Assembly (NCBI RefSeq): GCF_900109785.1
Contig: NZ_FOBH01000004.1
Coordinates: forward strand, 124,001 to 188,000
From: Nitrosovibrio tenuis
GTDB lineage: Bacteria; Pseudomonadota; Gammaproteobacteria; Burkholderiales; Nitrosomonadaceae
Reading direction: 5' to 3'
DNA length: 64,000 nt
Positions 34,901-42,663 of the stretch are shown in pieces. Numbering within the stretch: position 1 is the stretch's first letter; the number at the start of each line of letters is the position of its first letter. The notes under the pieces are model-generated. The model worked only from the letters and a program-made list of their open reading frames with translations. It was not told the origin of the DNA and ran no database searches. The translations under genes were made by a program, and so were the position numbers.

Positions 34901-36185
34901 AGGCAGGGATGTCGCCTTCACTTCCGGAAACGACCGTACCAACAACGCCAAAATCTGGATAGGGGGCCTAGGGCGACTGGAAGTGACGGCAGGGCGCAAT
35001 ATCGACCTGGGGACGTCGGCGGGCATCGTCAGCCGCGGCGACCTCGACAATGCGCAACTGCCCAAGGGCGGGGTCGATATCCATGTCGCGGCGGGTGTAG
35101 GCGCGCAGGGAATCGATTATACCGGCGCCATTGACCGGCTGATCGCCGAACTGTCCGCCGCGGGCAGCACAGCAAATGATGCGCTTCTGTGGCAGGCCCG
35201 CTGGCTGACGGGCAACAATACCCTGAAGGGTTCCGATGCACTCGAGGCAGTCCAGGCGGTGCGCGCGCTGGACGCGGATACCCAGCGCATCATGGTGCGC
35301 GAAATGGTCTATACGGCTTTGCTCGTCACCGGACGCGACTTCAACAACCGCGACAGCCCCTATGCCCGAAATTACGAGCGCGGCTATGCGGCGCTGGAGT
35401 TGCTGTTCCCGGGGTTGCGTGAGAAAAACGCGGATGGCAGCTTCAAGAACTATCAAGGGGAAATCAACCTCTTTGCCAGTCGCATCAAGACGGAGCGCGG
35501 GGGCAATATAGAATTCATGGTGCCGGGCGGAGACTTGATAGTTGGCCTCAGTAATACGCCGGCGGTGCTGGTGAATACCGGCAATGACGTCCTGGGCATG
35601 CTGACGGTAGCGGATGGCAACATTCGCGGATTTTCGCGCGGCAATATCCTGGTCAATCAGTCGCGCATTCTGACCGTTGGCGGCGGTAATGTCCTGTTGT
35701 GGTCGAGCGAAGGCGATATCGATGCCGGCAAGGGCAAAAAGAGCGCAACCGCGGTGCCGCCTCCGCTCATCAAGGTGGACGCGAGCGGCAAGGTAACGCA
35801 GGAATTGCAAGGGGCTGCCTCAGGCAGCGGGATTGGTGCGCTTTCCACGGGCGCCACAATCGCAGGCGACATCGATCTGATCGCCCCCAAGGGCACGGTG
35901 AACGCGGGCGATGCCGGTATCCGCGCTGGCAATCTGAACATTGCCGCCCAGGTTGTGCTGGGGGCGGATAATATCGCCGTGGCAGGTACCTCCACCGGTA
36001 CTCCTGTCGCGGACGCAAGCGCGGTCAGCGCTACCACCTCGGGCGCCACGTCGCAAGGGGACGATGTAGCCAAAGCAACGGCCGCCTTATCCCAGAATCT
36101 TTCGGATGCGGCGCAGGCAGCGGATCAGATGAGGAAACTTAAGCCGACATTTATTTCGGCTGAAGTGATCGGCCACGGCGAATAA
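25980..36185 (+). CDS. Giant TpsA exoprotein, filamentous haemagglutinin family
   Basis: A 3401-residue exoprotein. It opens with an extended signal peptide (MNRNIYRLIFNITSGM, basic linker, then hydrophobic LLSAGLLLATSAQA near residue 55). The TPS secretion domain follows (about 57-300: FVTTGQANYHIHDHQAVVNQ, LNWESFNVSPG, NVILVNTNGIAF). Most of the rest is Gly/Ala/Asn-rich beta-helix repeats. The C-terminal part (ADVQGDF-like strands, YERGYAALELLFPG, INLFASRIKTERGGNIEFMV) resembles the DUF3739 end of FHA-like proteins. The last 50 residues are helical. Probably a surface or secreted adhesin; no toxin module is recognisable. AAGGAAT precedes the ATG. Confidence 0.92.
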   Translation: MNRNIYRLIFNITSGMTVPAAETARSRGKWGRRVRATSGRVLLSAGLLLATSAQAELPVPCAGGSCGIAIPDFVTTGQANYHIHDHQAVVNQVGDKAILNWESFNVSPGHSVQFQQVDSLAAQNLVQGANFITLNRIWDNDPSVIAGILTQAAGQNANVILVNTNGIAFTGSSQVNLGSFTASSLDIKDSFILNAFLTTQKTSPQFEGSGGFIKVLEGARITAGSQGRVMLIAPTVINKGSVQAPDGQVITAAGTKVFLRSASNQPVDANVRGLLVEVDSPAGLSDFQTDNPGIKDGKLDGQTVALKDGALDKLGHVTNLGELSTPRGNVTMVGYAVNQQGIARATTSVIANGSVYLLAKDSAFAQDNSTRGGRVVLADGSRTEVLPEVSDNTGLVDGLTGTGLALRSQVRVLGQDIRMENGAIINAPAGEVNFFAMDDPSLLFTGSDPFQAVNAPISNTARVHIAGGARISVSGLENVAVSTARNGVEVELRGDELKDSPANRDGPLRSQKVFVDINRALNNANAGNPTLIARDSLLSYQARLERGVAERSTEGGTVRVSSLGEAIIESGAVIDLSGGSLSYTPANVPTTLVMSRGILTDIADARADVRYDGIATRYTQDFGRWNIKEVIDLGRSFNYDPGYIEGKNAGALEVTGLRATVMQGDIQGRTIVGEVQRDLGIVPAGARFTLGVDPVAKSFPSIDYKMNQVVELSSSAALPAGFKFGDALSPDLVRTVSLNPGLLGKDKVANLEIFSNQAAAVREALRAPQGGSVHITAQGITIDGDIEAPSGSIVLNASRNDFNTLSEPLNLIVANGVTLSARGAWVNELRGVPAGSDEVALVHGGNIALSAQDNLALGHNTLLDVTGGGRLRVDGQGRVIAGSGGEISLAGLAVSRLDQNVRGYGIGGGGTLTVSSNRIQIGGVPDNSLGTVNLDTGFFERAGFANINLAGIERLALSEGVRIKPTVLSLELQPDYTLRPSGSRIENFTHQVKLDDLVRQPVNLSLAARNSADGTGDLLIEKGAHIEADPRASVTLEAGRLLDIRGRITAPGGNITATLNHSQERDFNPTNALWLGKQAVLDVSGVALTYLDKQRLTQGTVLNGGNITLNAQFGYVVAETGSSIRMAGVAPVRLDILNQAGGVGQWVGSDAGSLSIKAREGVLLDGGMAAQGGSTLNRGGTFSLVFGFLDIPEKGFPTGERILSLAQTVTPQTSGLTPGAALPAGLNGKARLGAAALKGAGFDRITLKSRDAIRLENGLNLGANRALALKEVALDAPRIETAGGDAALKAETLRLGNYDVNRVDAVNTPVTGSGALKADAQLLELAGNLTLTGMARAELNGAEEVRLAGVSSGSSARPAGAFSSAADLFFRGAVIAPTTYSQISINAPGRTVAFSSDTMQQSQPLSALGSLAVTAANVVQAGNLWAPFGQLNFIVSDTLTFKSGSLTSIAGAPGSLIPFGITVNGRSWIYRPDSFEIPQLALPEKSIRIIQAANVDMQAGAAVRLAGGGDLQAYEFSVGPGGARDILDDPGTYAILPGYANGFAPGDRQENAGFDRAAGDAVYLSGIPGLSAGVYTLLPAHYALLPGAYAVRLNAHVQNLLPGQAYSRQDGIQVVPGYITDSRAASGGPRDALWSGFEVLTREQVLQRSEINLSRASDFFTISQSRPQDAGLLSIATTGGLKLDAIFQLSAAEGGRGAAVDISALKIAITDGSPSGVDPLATRIDATTLDAMGAASLFLGGTRTPGSTRSDATILTVGADEVTLANDISHPLKSQEIILAARNTLTLKSGSAIDAQGSMDNVGGAGSYRTAGNGALVRAASTYAAFSRTDSPDRTLGILTGEAGSTIRASNSITLDATLQNTFAGTTIFADDKGNPVAGNLSVGATRVNLGNAPTGSEGLVLNQSELDRLNSLNSLTLTSYSTFDLYGDVGVGGINADGKPTLQALNLLGAGLAGLNNSDKTAHLRAASISISNPAAATFTSGGTPGNGALAIQADRLVLGEGSKAIQGFSQIDATANELVGRGAGSTDTAGKINLNIARVSAEPGSNQTLAATGQLNAAKVVADRTLAAVDTLGAKWTLSGTRVTFDTQADLPSGALKLVATTGNLELGTNAELNVAGKPVAFFDVVRPSPGGTVELASDNGNVLVQTGGRIDVSAAAGGNAGSVIIRAPNGTATVNSANLQGSAALGADGARGEGGRFQLDVASLNDFSTLNTILNQGVFDGARTLRVRTGDVSLAAADTVKAREVRIAADGGKLDVAAHIDASGKDGGNINLYARNDVAVQSSAKLDAYATGDGQNGGEVEIGTTEGRLSLADGGTLDVHGGGSGGQAGQGGSVLLRAPRTGSGAGNDAAVGSVASSIDGARSIVVEAVKVYNNITTLTGTGASSGATLSLATVNSDNASFASSAGAIAARLGKAGDTAFHVRAGVEVRSAGDLALSQDWNLGTSRTGGEPGMLTLRAAGNLNLNSNLSDGFNAATAFSSGTTPATLLAGDSWGYRLVAGADTGAVDPLTVKAGSGDVTLAAGKLVRTGTGDIHIASGHNIKLADNKSAIYTAGRIADVANGFVVPANAQFSQGGGNVSLSAQGDISGAPSAQLYSNWLFRQGQLNQSTGAYTLQPAWWVRFDQFQQGIGALGGGDVTLIAGGNVKNVSASTPTQARMAATAPDVTKLVTTGGGDVRVETGGDLLGGQYYADRGDLVLKVGGKVDSGQNVKGSALYTILALGDAQARVQTQEDLNIQAILNPHLVVQSSGTGTAFNIGSSGVRDPRWSLFSTYGPNSGVQVQSLDGDVTLHTGVGGLPLSNAYGSPLNFNISPAKYSAALLSILPPSLSATAFHGNTSIQGSENITLSPAARADLALLASNSVSIANLVAMSDRDPALIPSAVRPDTGFNLFPNPAVNPADINLIHAAVPVHTGDTQPARIYAVAGDVQGDFNTLTLDLSKAVQIRAGQDVRDLGIVAQHVNAGDVSRVVAGRDVAFTSGNDRTNNAKIWIGGLGRLEVTAGRNIDLGTSAGIVSRGDLDNAQLPKGGVDIHVAAGVGAQGIDYTGAIDRLIAELSAAGSTANDALLWQARWLTGNNTLKGSDALEAVQAVRALDADTQRIMVREMVYTALLVTGRDFNNRDSPYARNYERGYAALELLFPGLREKNADGSFKNYQGEINLFASRIKTERGGNIEFMVPGGDLIVGLSNTPAVLVNTGNDVLGMLTVADGNIRGFSRGNILVNQSRILTVGGGNVLLWSSEGDIDAGKGKKSATAVPPPLIKVDASGKVTQELQGAASGSGIGALSTGATIAGDIDLIAPKGTVNAGDAGIRAGNLNIAAQVVLGADNIAVAGTSTGTPVADASAVSATTSGATSQGDDVAKATAALSQNLSDAAQAADQMRKLKPTFISAEVIGHGE

Positions 36186-36198
36186 AATTGTTGTTCCC

Positions 36199-36238
36199 CA
36201 GGCTGGATTTCAGCCTGAAATTCGGCCTCGAATTTTTT
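36199..36238 (+). terminator. Tandem hairpins, probable terminator of the tpsA transcript
   Basis: CAGGCTG-GATTT-CAGCCTG (36199-36217) is followed directly by AAATTCG-GCCT-CGAATTT (36218-36235) and three more T. They lie 14 bases after the tpsA stop. Confidence 0.6.
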
Positions 36239-36244
36239 GGAAGC

Positions 36245-36336
36245 CGGCCATACTGCCAGAACCATTAGCGGAATAGTGCGACTTGGTGGAGTATGGCCGT
36301 GCCGGCGGCGGACCACTGATGGTGTGGCGGTCCGCC
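36245..36336. repeat. Inverted repeats between convergent genes
   Basis: CGGCCATACT (36245-36254) and AGTATGGCCG (36290-36299) form a perfect 10-bp inverted repeat. A second hairpin, GGCGGACC/GGTCCGCC (36307-36314, 36329-36336), follows. They may end transcription from either side. Confidence 0.55.
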
Positions 36337-36449
36337 CTTGCACATTGCTTTCTTTCTTCTGTTCTTCTGATAAGTTTCGATATTTCTGGACTTCATATTC
36401 GATAGATCATAGACGCTTCGGAGTAGCTAACCAGCATTAAATGGGGAGA

Positions 36450-37769
36450 TTATTTAAGATTCATGCAGCTGGCGTAGTAACTCACTGTGGCGGGCCAGTC
36501 GCTGAATATGCCGAGGATGCCGACATCCCGGTTTAAAACGTCGAGAACCTTCATCATGTCGCCTTCGCGCTTGATTGCGGAATCGATGGTCTGATAATAA
36601 AATCCATTGTCACCATCAGCCAGTATGCCGGACCGCTCAAGCGTCCAGGTGATGATATCGAGACCGGCCGATTTGGCTTGCCTGGCATACCGGGAAGCCA
36701 CGATATTGCCGCTGCCATCGACGTCCAGCAGCGCGAATATCGGGGGCGCAACGATATTGATTCCCTCGGCTTTATAGGCGGCCAGTTGCGCGGCAGTGGG
36801 CAACTCAGCAACCGTATTTGCATCGTCAAGGAACACTGCCTGTTTCCCGAAGTGAGGTTCTTTGGCGATCCAGTAACGGATGTCGCCAATATCGAAGGAC
36901 TGGGCGTAGACGTTCTGGGGTTTGACGCTCTCAGCCTTGTATTCATCAATCATCTGCTGGGCGTAAGCTTGCTGCGTATAGTCGCCAACGCCGTCGCCAT
37001 CGCTGTCATATGGCATTTTTACGCTGGCGCTTTTGAGCTCGGGTGTCATTTTTACGCCGAGCCTCTTGAATAGCTGGATACTCTCTTTATGGGTAAGCAG
37101 GGTGCCGCTGGTGGGGCCGGAATACAGGTCTGTGCGCCAGCTCGGGGTGCCGTGTAAATAGTCCTTGGCGCTCGTTGCGGCCGGATTAAAACCATCCATT
37201 TTGCCTCTCAGACTTTTAAATTCATCCACTGTCAAGTCGCTTGTACAACACAGTGCCGTAGCCTCCTGAACGAGTTTTCCCGCGGCATCGAACTGAGCGG
37301 GGGTAAAGGGTTTGCTGCATTTCCCAGCCAATGGCGTATCGAGGATATTGGTGGTCGTGTGCAGATCGCACTGCGAATGGCGGCAAACGAGTTCCTTGTC
37401 CCTGGTAAACGTCACGTCGCATTCCACGATGCCGGCTCCCATACGCGCGGCGGCCTCGTAGGATTCCTTGGTATGTTCGGGAAACTGAAGGCCAGCCCCA
37501 CGGTGACCAATGGAAAAAGCCGATTTGCGGAATGGGCCGCTCTCGCAATGCTTGAGCCTGCTCTTCAGAGCGCTGGGCTCCATGTCATTGATGAGAAAAA
37601 ATGGACGCGGCCCGAGCTGGACAGCGCCGGCTCCCGATTCATCATGGTGGCGATCGGCTTCCCCATCGTCGTGATGTTGGTTTGCGAACGACGTGCTCGT
37701 AAACGCGCAGAGGACAACCATGAGAACGAAGGTTACTAAAGTGGTTAAAATAGAATTTCGCGGTAACAT
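36450..37769 (-). CDS. Secreted glycerophosphodiester phosphodiesterase
   Basis: A 439-residue exported enzyme that would hydrolyse glycerophosphodiesters to glycerol-3-phosphate and an alcohol in the periplasm. The signal peptide ends near SFA-NQHH; a His/Asp-rich stretch follows. The GDPD catalytic motifs are present: [15 protein letters not shown] (HRG and the downstream Glu), [11 protein letters not shown] (ExD) and [13 protein letters not shown] later GDGVGDY/DSDGDG segment may bind calcium, as these enzymes often use Ca2+. It resembles GlpQ more than cytoplasmic UgpQ, and is longer than both. SD GGGGAGG lies upstream of the ATG. No glp transport genes are nearby. Confidence 0.88.
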   Translation of the reverse strand: MLPRNSILTTLVTFVLMVVLCAFTSTSFANQHHDDGEADRHHDESGAGAVQLGPRPFFLINDMEPSALKSRLKHCESGPFRKSAFSIGHRGAGLQFPEHTKESYEAAARMGAGIVECDVTFTRDKELVCRHSQCDLHTTTNILDTPLAGKCSKPFTPAQFDAAGKLVQEATALCCTSDLTVDEFKSLRGKMDGFNPAATSAKDYLHGTPSWRTDLYSGPTSGTLLTHKESIQLFKRLGVKMTPELKSASVKMPYDSDGDGVGDYTQQAYAQQMIDEYKAESVKPQNVYAQSFDIGDIRYWIAKEPHFGKQAVFLDDANTVAELPTAAQLAAYKAEGINIVAPPIFALLDVDGSGNIVASRYARQAKSAGLDIITWTLERSGILADGDNGFYYQTIDSAIKREGDMMKVLDVLNRDVGILGIFSDWPATVSYYASCMNLK

Positions 37770-38095
37770 GCCGGACCTCCCCAGTGAGTAAAAGAATGTT
37801 TCACATTACATCCACGGTCGATGTAAGTCTGACGTTACCTCCACTCTTTTTCATTTTAACGAGGATGTTGTTAATCCAAACAGATCACCCAGAGAATAAA
37901 TAAAAAGCCAGCTGTTTAGTCTCAAATATAGTCGCCCAGCCCCCACCAGCCGTCAGACCCCTGCCACCGTCGGCACAAGGCGGCGCTACCTCTTCGTTGA
38001 TCCCTTTCGTTAAGTAATGATCCATTCGGATCATGGTTCTCACTCAGGGCTGTAATCTGGCGCGCGGATAATTCCGGGGGTAATTTTTCAGGTTG
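37770..38095. other. Divergent intergenic region
   Basis: 326 bases between the phosphodiesterase and the ExbB-fusion operon, expected to carry both promoters. No convincing Pho box, riboswitch or terminator was seen. Confidence 0.5.
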
Positions 38096-39763
38096 ATGGT
38101 TGACATATCCATGCGTGTCCTTGTACTTCTGCTTGCTTCTGTACTGTGCACATTTTCCCTTTCCAGCCATGCCTGGTGGAACGATGAATGGACGAACCGC
38201 AAGAAGGCCACGCTGACCAGTCCATCAGGCGAAGTCGCGGATGCGCCAGTGCTGATCCGTTTGCATTCCGGTAACTTCGATTTTCTTTCCGCGAATGACG
38301 ATGGCAGCGACCTGCGTCTGGTGTGGGGAGACGACAAGACCCAACTCAAATTCCATATCGAGAAGTGGGACAGCGCGAATCAGCTTGCGCTGGTCTGGCT
38401 GAAGGTGCCCAAACTCTCGCCTCAGACGGAAGTGTTTCTTTATTACGGCAATGAAAGTGCCACGTCTGCGGCTGACCCCCGGGGCACATACGATGCCAGC
38501 AGTGCCGTATATCACTTTGCAGAGCCGGAAGGACATCCACAGGACAGCGGACCAAACGGCCTGCATGCCCAGTCCTCCGCCCAACGTATCCCCGCTTCAT
38601 TCGCCAATGGGGGCGCGGGATTCAACGGTGCCCAAAGCGTGATGCTCCCTGCCGTGGAAGCGCGCGGTGGATACAGCTTCGCTGTCTGGATCAAGCCTGC
38701 ATCGCTGGATGGCGTCTTGTTCCAGTCGGACGGCATGACCGCGTCGCTTGAAGCGGGGAAACTCAAGGTGAAATCGGGCGGGGCGAGCGTGGTTTCTGGG
38801 GTATCGCTTACAGCAAGCCAATGGCAACACCTGGGGTTCACGGTTTCCGATGCGCTGCGCATATACATAAATGGCAAACCGACAGGTGAAGCACCCGGCG
38901 CCGTATTGCCAACCGGCAGCGCGGCATTGGGCCTCGGCTTCAAGGGTGAAATGGACGAGGTGCAGGTCTCGGGCCTGGTGCGCAGCGCAGACTGGTTAGC
39001 CGCACAGGCTGCGCAGGGGCCGGATGGCAGGCTGGTTACACTAGGCGAAGAGGAAACAGTCGAGGGCGAGGCGGAAGCTTCGCATATGGGCATTATTCTT
39101 CGGTCGTTGACGGTAGACGGCTGGGTCGCGATTGGCTTGCTGTCGATCATGTTGGTGATAGCAATTTGGGTGATGTCCACCAAAGCCGCTTATATCAATC
39201 GAGTGGATAAATCCAACAACCGTTTTATGGACAAGTTCCGCGAATTGTCGACCGATCTGGCGATGATCGAGGCAAAGGGACTGGGAAAAGAGTTCGAGCA
39301 TTCCTCGTTGTACCGCATCTATCACATTGGCGCGGTCGAGTTGGCGCATCGCTTCCAAGACACCGAGTCGACGCATATCACGAAGTCCCTATCGCCGCAA
39401 TCGCTGGACGCAATCCGCGCCAGCCTGGATGCCGGGCTGGTGGAAGAAATTCAGCGCATGAACAAGTTCATGGTGCTGCTCACCATCGCCATCTCGGGCG
39501 GGCCATTCATCGGGCTGCTGGGCACGGTGATGGGGGTAATGATCACGTTTGCCGCAATCGCCGCGGCCGGTGACGTCAACGTCAATGCGATCGCGCCCGG
39601 CATCGCGGCCGCCTTGGCAGCGACGGTTGCGGGAATGGGGGTAGCGATCCCATCCCTCTTCGGATACAACTATCTTGCTTCCCGCATCAAGACCATCGTA
39701 TCTAGAATGCATATTTTCGTCGATGAGTTTGTTACCAAGCTCGCCGAAAATTACAGCCGCTGA
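38096..39763 (+). CDS. DUF2341/LamG-like domain fused to an ExbB/TolQ/MotA proton channel
   Basis: A 555-residue fusion. After a signal sequence (RVLVLLLASVLCTFSLSSHA) residues about 27-130 form a DUF2341 domain (WWNDEWTNRKKATL, VWLKVPKLSPQTEVFLYYGN) and about 140-305 a LamG/concanavalin-like domain (YSFAVWIKPASLDGVLFQSD, LRIYINGKPTGEA). A membrane helix (about 341-360) leads into an ExbB/TolQ domain with two further helices (GGPFIGLLGTVMGVMITFAA; GIAAALAATVAGMGVAIPSL). ExbB usually begins outside only with a short tail, so this is a large exported sensor or glycan-binding extension on a proton channel. ATG 38111 is an alternative start. ExbD and TonB genes follow directly. Confidence 0.88.
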   Translation: MVDISMRVLVLLLASVLCTFSLSSHAWWNDEWTNRKKATLTSPSGEVADAPVLIRLHSGNFDFLSANDDGSDLRLVWGDDKTQLKFHIEKWDSANQLALVWLKVPKLSPQTEVFLYYGNESATSAADPRGTYDASSAVYHFAEPEGHPQDSGPNGLHAQSSAQRIPASFANGGAGFNGAQSVMLPAVEARGGYSFAVWIKPASLDGVLFQSDGMTASLEAGKLKVKSGGASVVSGVSLTASQWQHLGFTVSDALRIYINGKPTGEAPGAVLPTGSAALGLGFKGEMDEVQVSGLVRSADWLAAQAAQGPDGRLVTLGEEETVEGEAEASHMGIILRSLTVDGWVAIGLLSIMLVIAIWVMSTKAAYINRVDKSNNRFMDKFRELSTDLAMIEAKGLGKEFEHSSLYRIYHIGAVELAHRFQDTESTHITKSLSPQSLDAIRASLDAGLVEEIQRMNKFMVLLTIAISGGPFIGLLGTVMGVMITFAAIAAAGDVNVNAIAPGIAAALAATVAGMGVAIPSLFGYNYLASRIKTIVSRMHIFVDEFVTKLAENYSR

Positions 39764-39774
39764 CAGGGAATGAA

Positions 39775-40179
39775 ATGAAAGTTCAGGAAGAAAACGAGCT
39801 TTACGACGAAATCAACGTGGTGCCGATGCTGGATCTCGCCTATGTGCTCCTGGTCATTTTCATAATTATGACCACAGCATCGGTACAAGGTATAAAGGTC
39901 AACCTCCCCAAGGCCAGCAATTCACCCAGTCTGGCCAAACCCACGACCAAGGCAATCACGATTAATGAAAACGGCCAGATCTTTCTGGACGCCTATCCGG
40001 TGACGCTGGATGAATTACGAACCCGTCTGGGGCAGCTGAAGGCGGCCAATCCTGAACTGCCGGTCGTCGTCAAGGGAGATACGGTCGTGCAATACGGCAA
40101 GGTCATGGACGTGCTCGAATTACTTGGGCAACTCGATATAACCCAGTTAGGCCTGGTAACCCAACGCCTGGTGAAGTGA
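39775..40179 (+). CDS. exbD: ExbD-type biopolymer transport protein
   Basis: A 134-residue inner-membrane protein with a short cytoplasmic tail, one helix (DLAYVLLVIFIIMTTASV, about 19-36) carrying the conserved channel Asp in VPMLDLAYVLL, and a periplasmic domain (about 45-134). It forms the proton channel with the fused ExbB encoded 11 bases upstream and would energise the TonB encoded 15 bases downstream. Confidence 0.93.
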   Translation: MKVQEENELYDEINVVPMLDLAYVLLVIFIIMTTASVQGIKVNLPKASNSPSLAKPTTKAITINENGQIFLDAYPVTLDELRTRLGQLKAANPELPVVVKGDTVVQYGKVMDVLELLGQLDITQLGLVTQRLVK

Positions 40180-40194
40180 TGCCTGGGAACATCG

Positions 40195-40860
40195 GTGGAA
40201 AGTGATAAACCAGGTTGGATGCGCTGGGGGATTGTTGTACTTGTTTTGGGTGCGGCCGTCGCGCTGGGATTGTGGCTGAAAGATTTTCTTGGAAGCGATA
40301 AGCCGCCACCAAAAACTTCGTTGCAGCAGATCACCTTGCTCAAACCTCCGCCACCGCCACCTCCTCCACCACCGGAGCAGAAACCGCCGGAACCGGTGGT
40401 AAAGGAAGAGGTAAAGCTGCCCGAGCCTGCGCCAGAGCCGATGGATCAGGCTGATGAGCCGCCGCCAGGGCCGGATCTGGGTATCGATGCTGAAGGCACG
40501 GGAAGCGGCGACGCGTTCGGGCTCGTGGGAAAAAAAGGCGGGGCCGATCTGATAGGCGGCGGGGCCAAGGGAAATCCCTGGGCCTGGTATGACGCAATAG
40601 TGAATGACGCGGTGAATTCCGCCTTTCAGGAAGCTCTGGCGCGCGAGAAGGCGCTTAAAGACAAGACTTACAAGGTGGTGGTCAAAATGTGGATCGATGC
40701 CACAGGAAAGGTTACGCGAACTGCGCTGGTTGACAAGACCGGCGACCTAAAGGTTGATGAATTACTCAAAGACGTGCTTCAGAATCTGCGGGCCCTGCGT
40801 GATGCCCCCCCCGCCGACATGCCGCAACCAATAAAAATACGCGTGACCTCACGTGCTTGA
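40195..40860 (+). CDS. TonB-like energy-coupling protein
   Basis: A 221-residue bitopic protein: N-terminal membrane helix (about 9-30), a proline-rich periplasmic spacer (ten consecutive prolines near 51-60, then Pro/Glu-rich), a Gly/Asp-rich stretch and a C-terminal TonB domain (about 130-221, WAWYDAIVNDAVNSAFQEAL, YKVVVKMWIDATGKVTRTAL). GTG start. It overlaps the short unused leader of the porin gene and is clearly co-transcribed. TonB normally contacts a TonB box of a receptor with a plug; the neighbouring barrel shows no plug domain. Confidence 0.87.
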   Translation: MESDKPGWMRWGIVVLVLGAAVALGLWLKDFLGSDKPPPKTSLQQITLLKPPPPPPPPPPEQKPPEPVVKEEVKLPEPAPEPMDQADEPPPGPDLGIDAEGTGSGDAFGLVGKKGGADLIGGGAKGNPWAWYDAIVNDAVNSAFQEALAREKALKDKTYKVVVKMWIDATGKVTRTALVDKTGDLKVDELLKDVLQNLRALRDAPPADMPQPIKIRVTSRA

Positions 40861-40885
40861 TGGTCTAGAGAAGAAGCGTAACGGA

Positions 40886-42592
40886 ATGAATATGCATTTG
40901 ACGCTAGCAGCCGCAGCCATAGCACTGGCATGTGCGGGCAATGCTCAGGCAAAAACCGATGAGCGCGAAAAGGTTGAAATCCTGTATGAGACGACGTTGA
41001 ACCTGATCCATCTTCTGGTTGAGCAAGGCGTCATCAAGCAAGAAATGGCTGACGAAATGATACGAAAAGCGGAGCAAAAAGCAAAGGCCGCGCAGCAACT
41101 ACAGCCAGCCCCGGAAAAAACCGTCGAGCCTGTGGCCAGCCCGCCTAAGAAAGGCGAAGTACGGGTAACTTACGTCCCCGAGCACATCAAAAGAGAAATT
41201 CGCGATCAACTGCGCGAGGAAGTGATCGGCCAGGCCAAACAGGATGGCTGGAAAGAGGTAAGCGTTGCCCCCGAATGGACAAGCCGCTTCAAGCTGGAAG
41301 GGGATATACGGCTAAGGGAACAGGCCGACTTCTACCCCAAGGGCAATGCTCCTGCCGCCAATTTTCAGGCCATCGGCCAGCAAATCGACAACACCACCGA
41401 CGATAGTTTTCACCGGGAACGGGTTCGCATGCGTCTCGGCATCAATGCCAACGTTACTCAAGGGGTGGATCTGGGGCTGCGCTTGACCACAGGCAATGTC
41501 AATGATCCGTTAATAACCGGGCGTTTGCTAGGCCCCCCCCCGATATCCATTGGGTCCCCGGTATCCACGCTCCAGACACTGGGAACCTTCGATAGTAAAT
41601 TCAGCTTTGTGCTGGATCAGGTTTATCTCCGGCTTACCCCATGGAACTGGCTCACCGTCAGTGGCGGCCGTTTCCCCAATCCCTTCTTCATCGGAACTGT
41701 GGGGAATATATACACGGGTATTCTCAGACCAGGACACACCATACCCACGGCGGGGGTGCAACATACTGATCTGTTATGGGATGCCGACTTGAATTTCGAA
41801 GGCCTGGCTGTCAATCTTCATCCTTGGCAGATGGAAAACAGGACCGTCAAACCATTCATTAACGCTGGGATATTTCCTCTGCAGAAAATCAATCAGAGCG
41901 AGACGGTCAAGGCCAAGGATAAATGGTTTTACGGGGTTCAGGCCGGGGTGGAGTGGTCGCCGGAGGAAACCGATACCAAAGTCAGGATGGCAGCTGCCTA
42001 TTATGACTTCCGTAATATTCACGGCGTCCGCAACCCGAACTTCGGCGACACCTTGTTCAATCAGACCGCCACCCTGTTCCGGCAGAAAGGCAATAGTCTT
42101 TTCAATATCGATAACGATGGCGATCCCACCACCAATCTTTGGGCGCTGGCGGCCGATTACAAGCTCGCCAACGTGACCATGGTGGCGGACTACTCGAAAT
42201 TCAGGCCCATCCATGTTATAGGCACCCTGGACTATGTGCGCAACGTAGGATACGACCAGAATAAAATTCTTGCGCGAACCGGGCAAGACATCAAACCACA
42301 GATCGACGCCTACCAAGTCCGCCTTACCGTGGGCTATCCCGTGATTTCGGAACGGCACCAGTGGCAGGTTTTCGCTTTTTACCGCTACTCCGGACGAGAC
42401 TCGATGCTTGATGCCTTCACTGACTCGAATTATCTCATGGGTGGAACCAACCATAAGGGCTATACGCTCCATGCCCTGTATGGGGTGGCCCATAACACCT
42501 GGCTGGGACTGCGCTATAACTCTTACAGTTCAATCAGCGGCTTGCCCTTGGCTATCGATTCGGTGAACCTGGATCTTAACGCCAGGTTTTAA
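40886..42592 (+). CDS. Putative porin with N-terminal coiled-coil segment
   Basis: A 568-residue outer-membrane protein. A signal peptide (cleavage near AQA-KTDE) is followed by a helical, charged region (about 24-95, EILYETTLNLIHLLVEQGVI) that could form a periplasmic coiled coil, then a beta-barrel (about 135-568: WTSRFKLEGDIRLREQADFY, VYLRLTPWNWLTVSGGRFPN) ending DLNARF with the terminal Phe recognised by the BAM machine. This resembles the putative-porin family of betaproteobacteria. No plug or TonB box was recognised. ATG 40886 chosen because it opens the signal peptide. Confidence 0.85.
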   Translation: MNMHLTLAAAAIALACAGNAQAKTDEREKVEILYETTLNLIHLLVEQGVIKQEMADEMIRKAEQKAKAAQQLQPAPEKTVEPVASPPKKGEVRVTYVPEHIKREIRDQLREEVIGQAKQDGWKEVSVAPEWTSRFKLEGDIRLREQADFYPKGNAPAANFQAIGQQIDNTTDDSFHRERVRMRLGINANVTQGVDLGLRLTTGNVNDPLITGRLLGPPPISIGSPVSTLQTLGTFDSKFSFVLDQVYLRLTPWNWLTVSGGRFPNPFFIGTVGNIYTGILRPGHTIPTAGVQHTDLLWDADLNFEGLAVNLHPWQMENRTVKPFINAGIFPLQKINQSETVKAKDKWFYGVQAGVEWSPEETDTKVRMAAAYYDFRNIHGVRNPNFGDTLFNQTATLFRQKGNSLFNIDNDGDPTTNLWALAADYKLANVTMVADYSKFRPIHVIGTLDYVRNVGYDQNKILARTGQDIKPQIDAYQVRLTVGYPVISERHQWQVFAFYRYSGRDSMLDAFTDSNYLMGGTNHKGYTLHALYGVAHNTWLGLRYNSYSSISGLPLAIDSVNLDLNARF

Positions 42593-42663
42593 TTTTTTCC
42601 CCGTACCAGTCGCCCAAATTTTCTGTTAGCAAAGTCAAATCGTATACGAGCAGGAGCAAGAAG

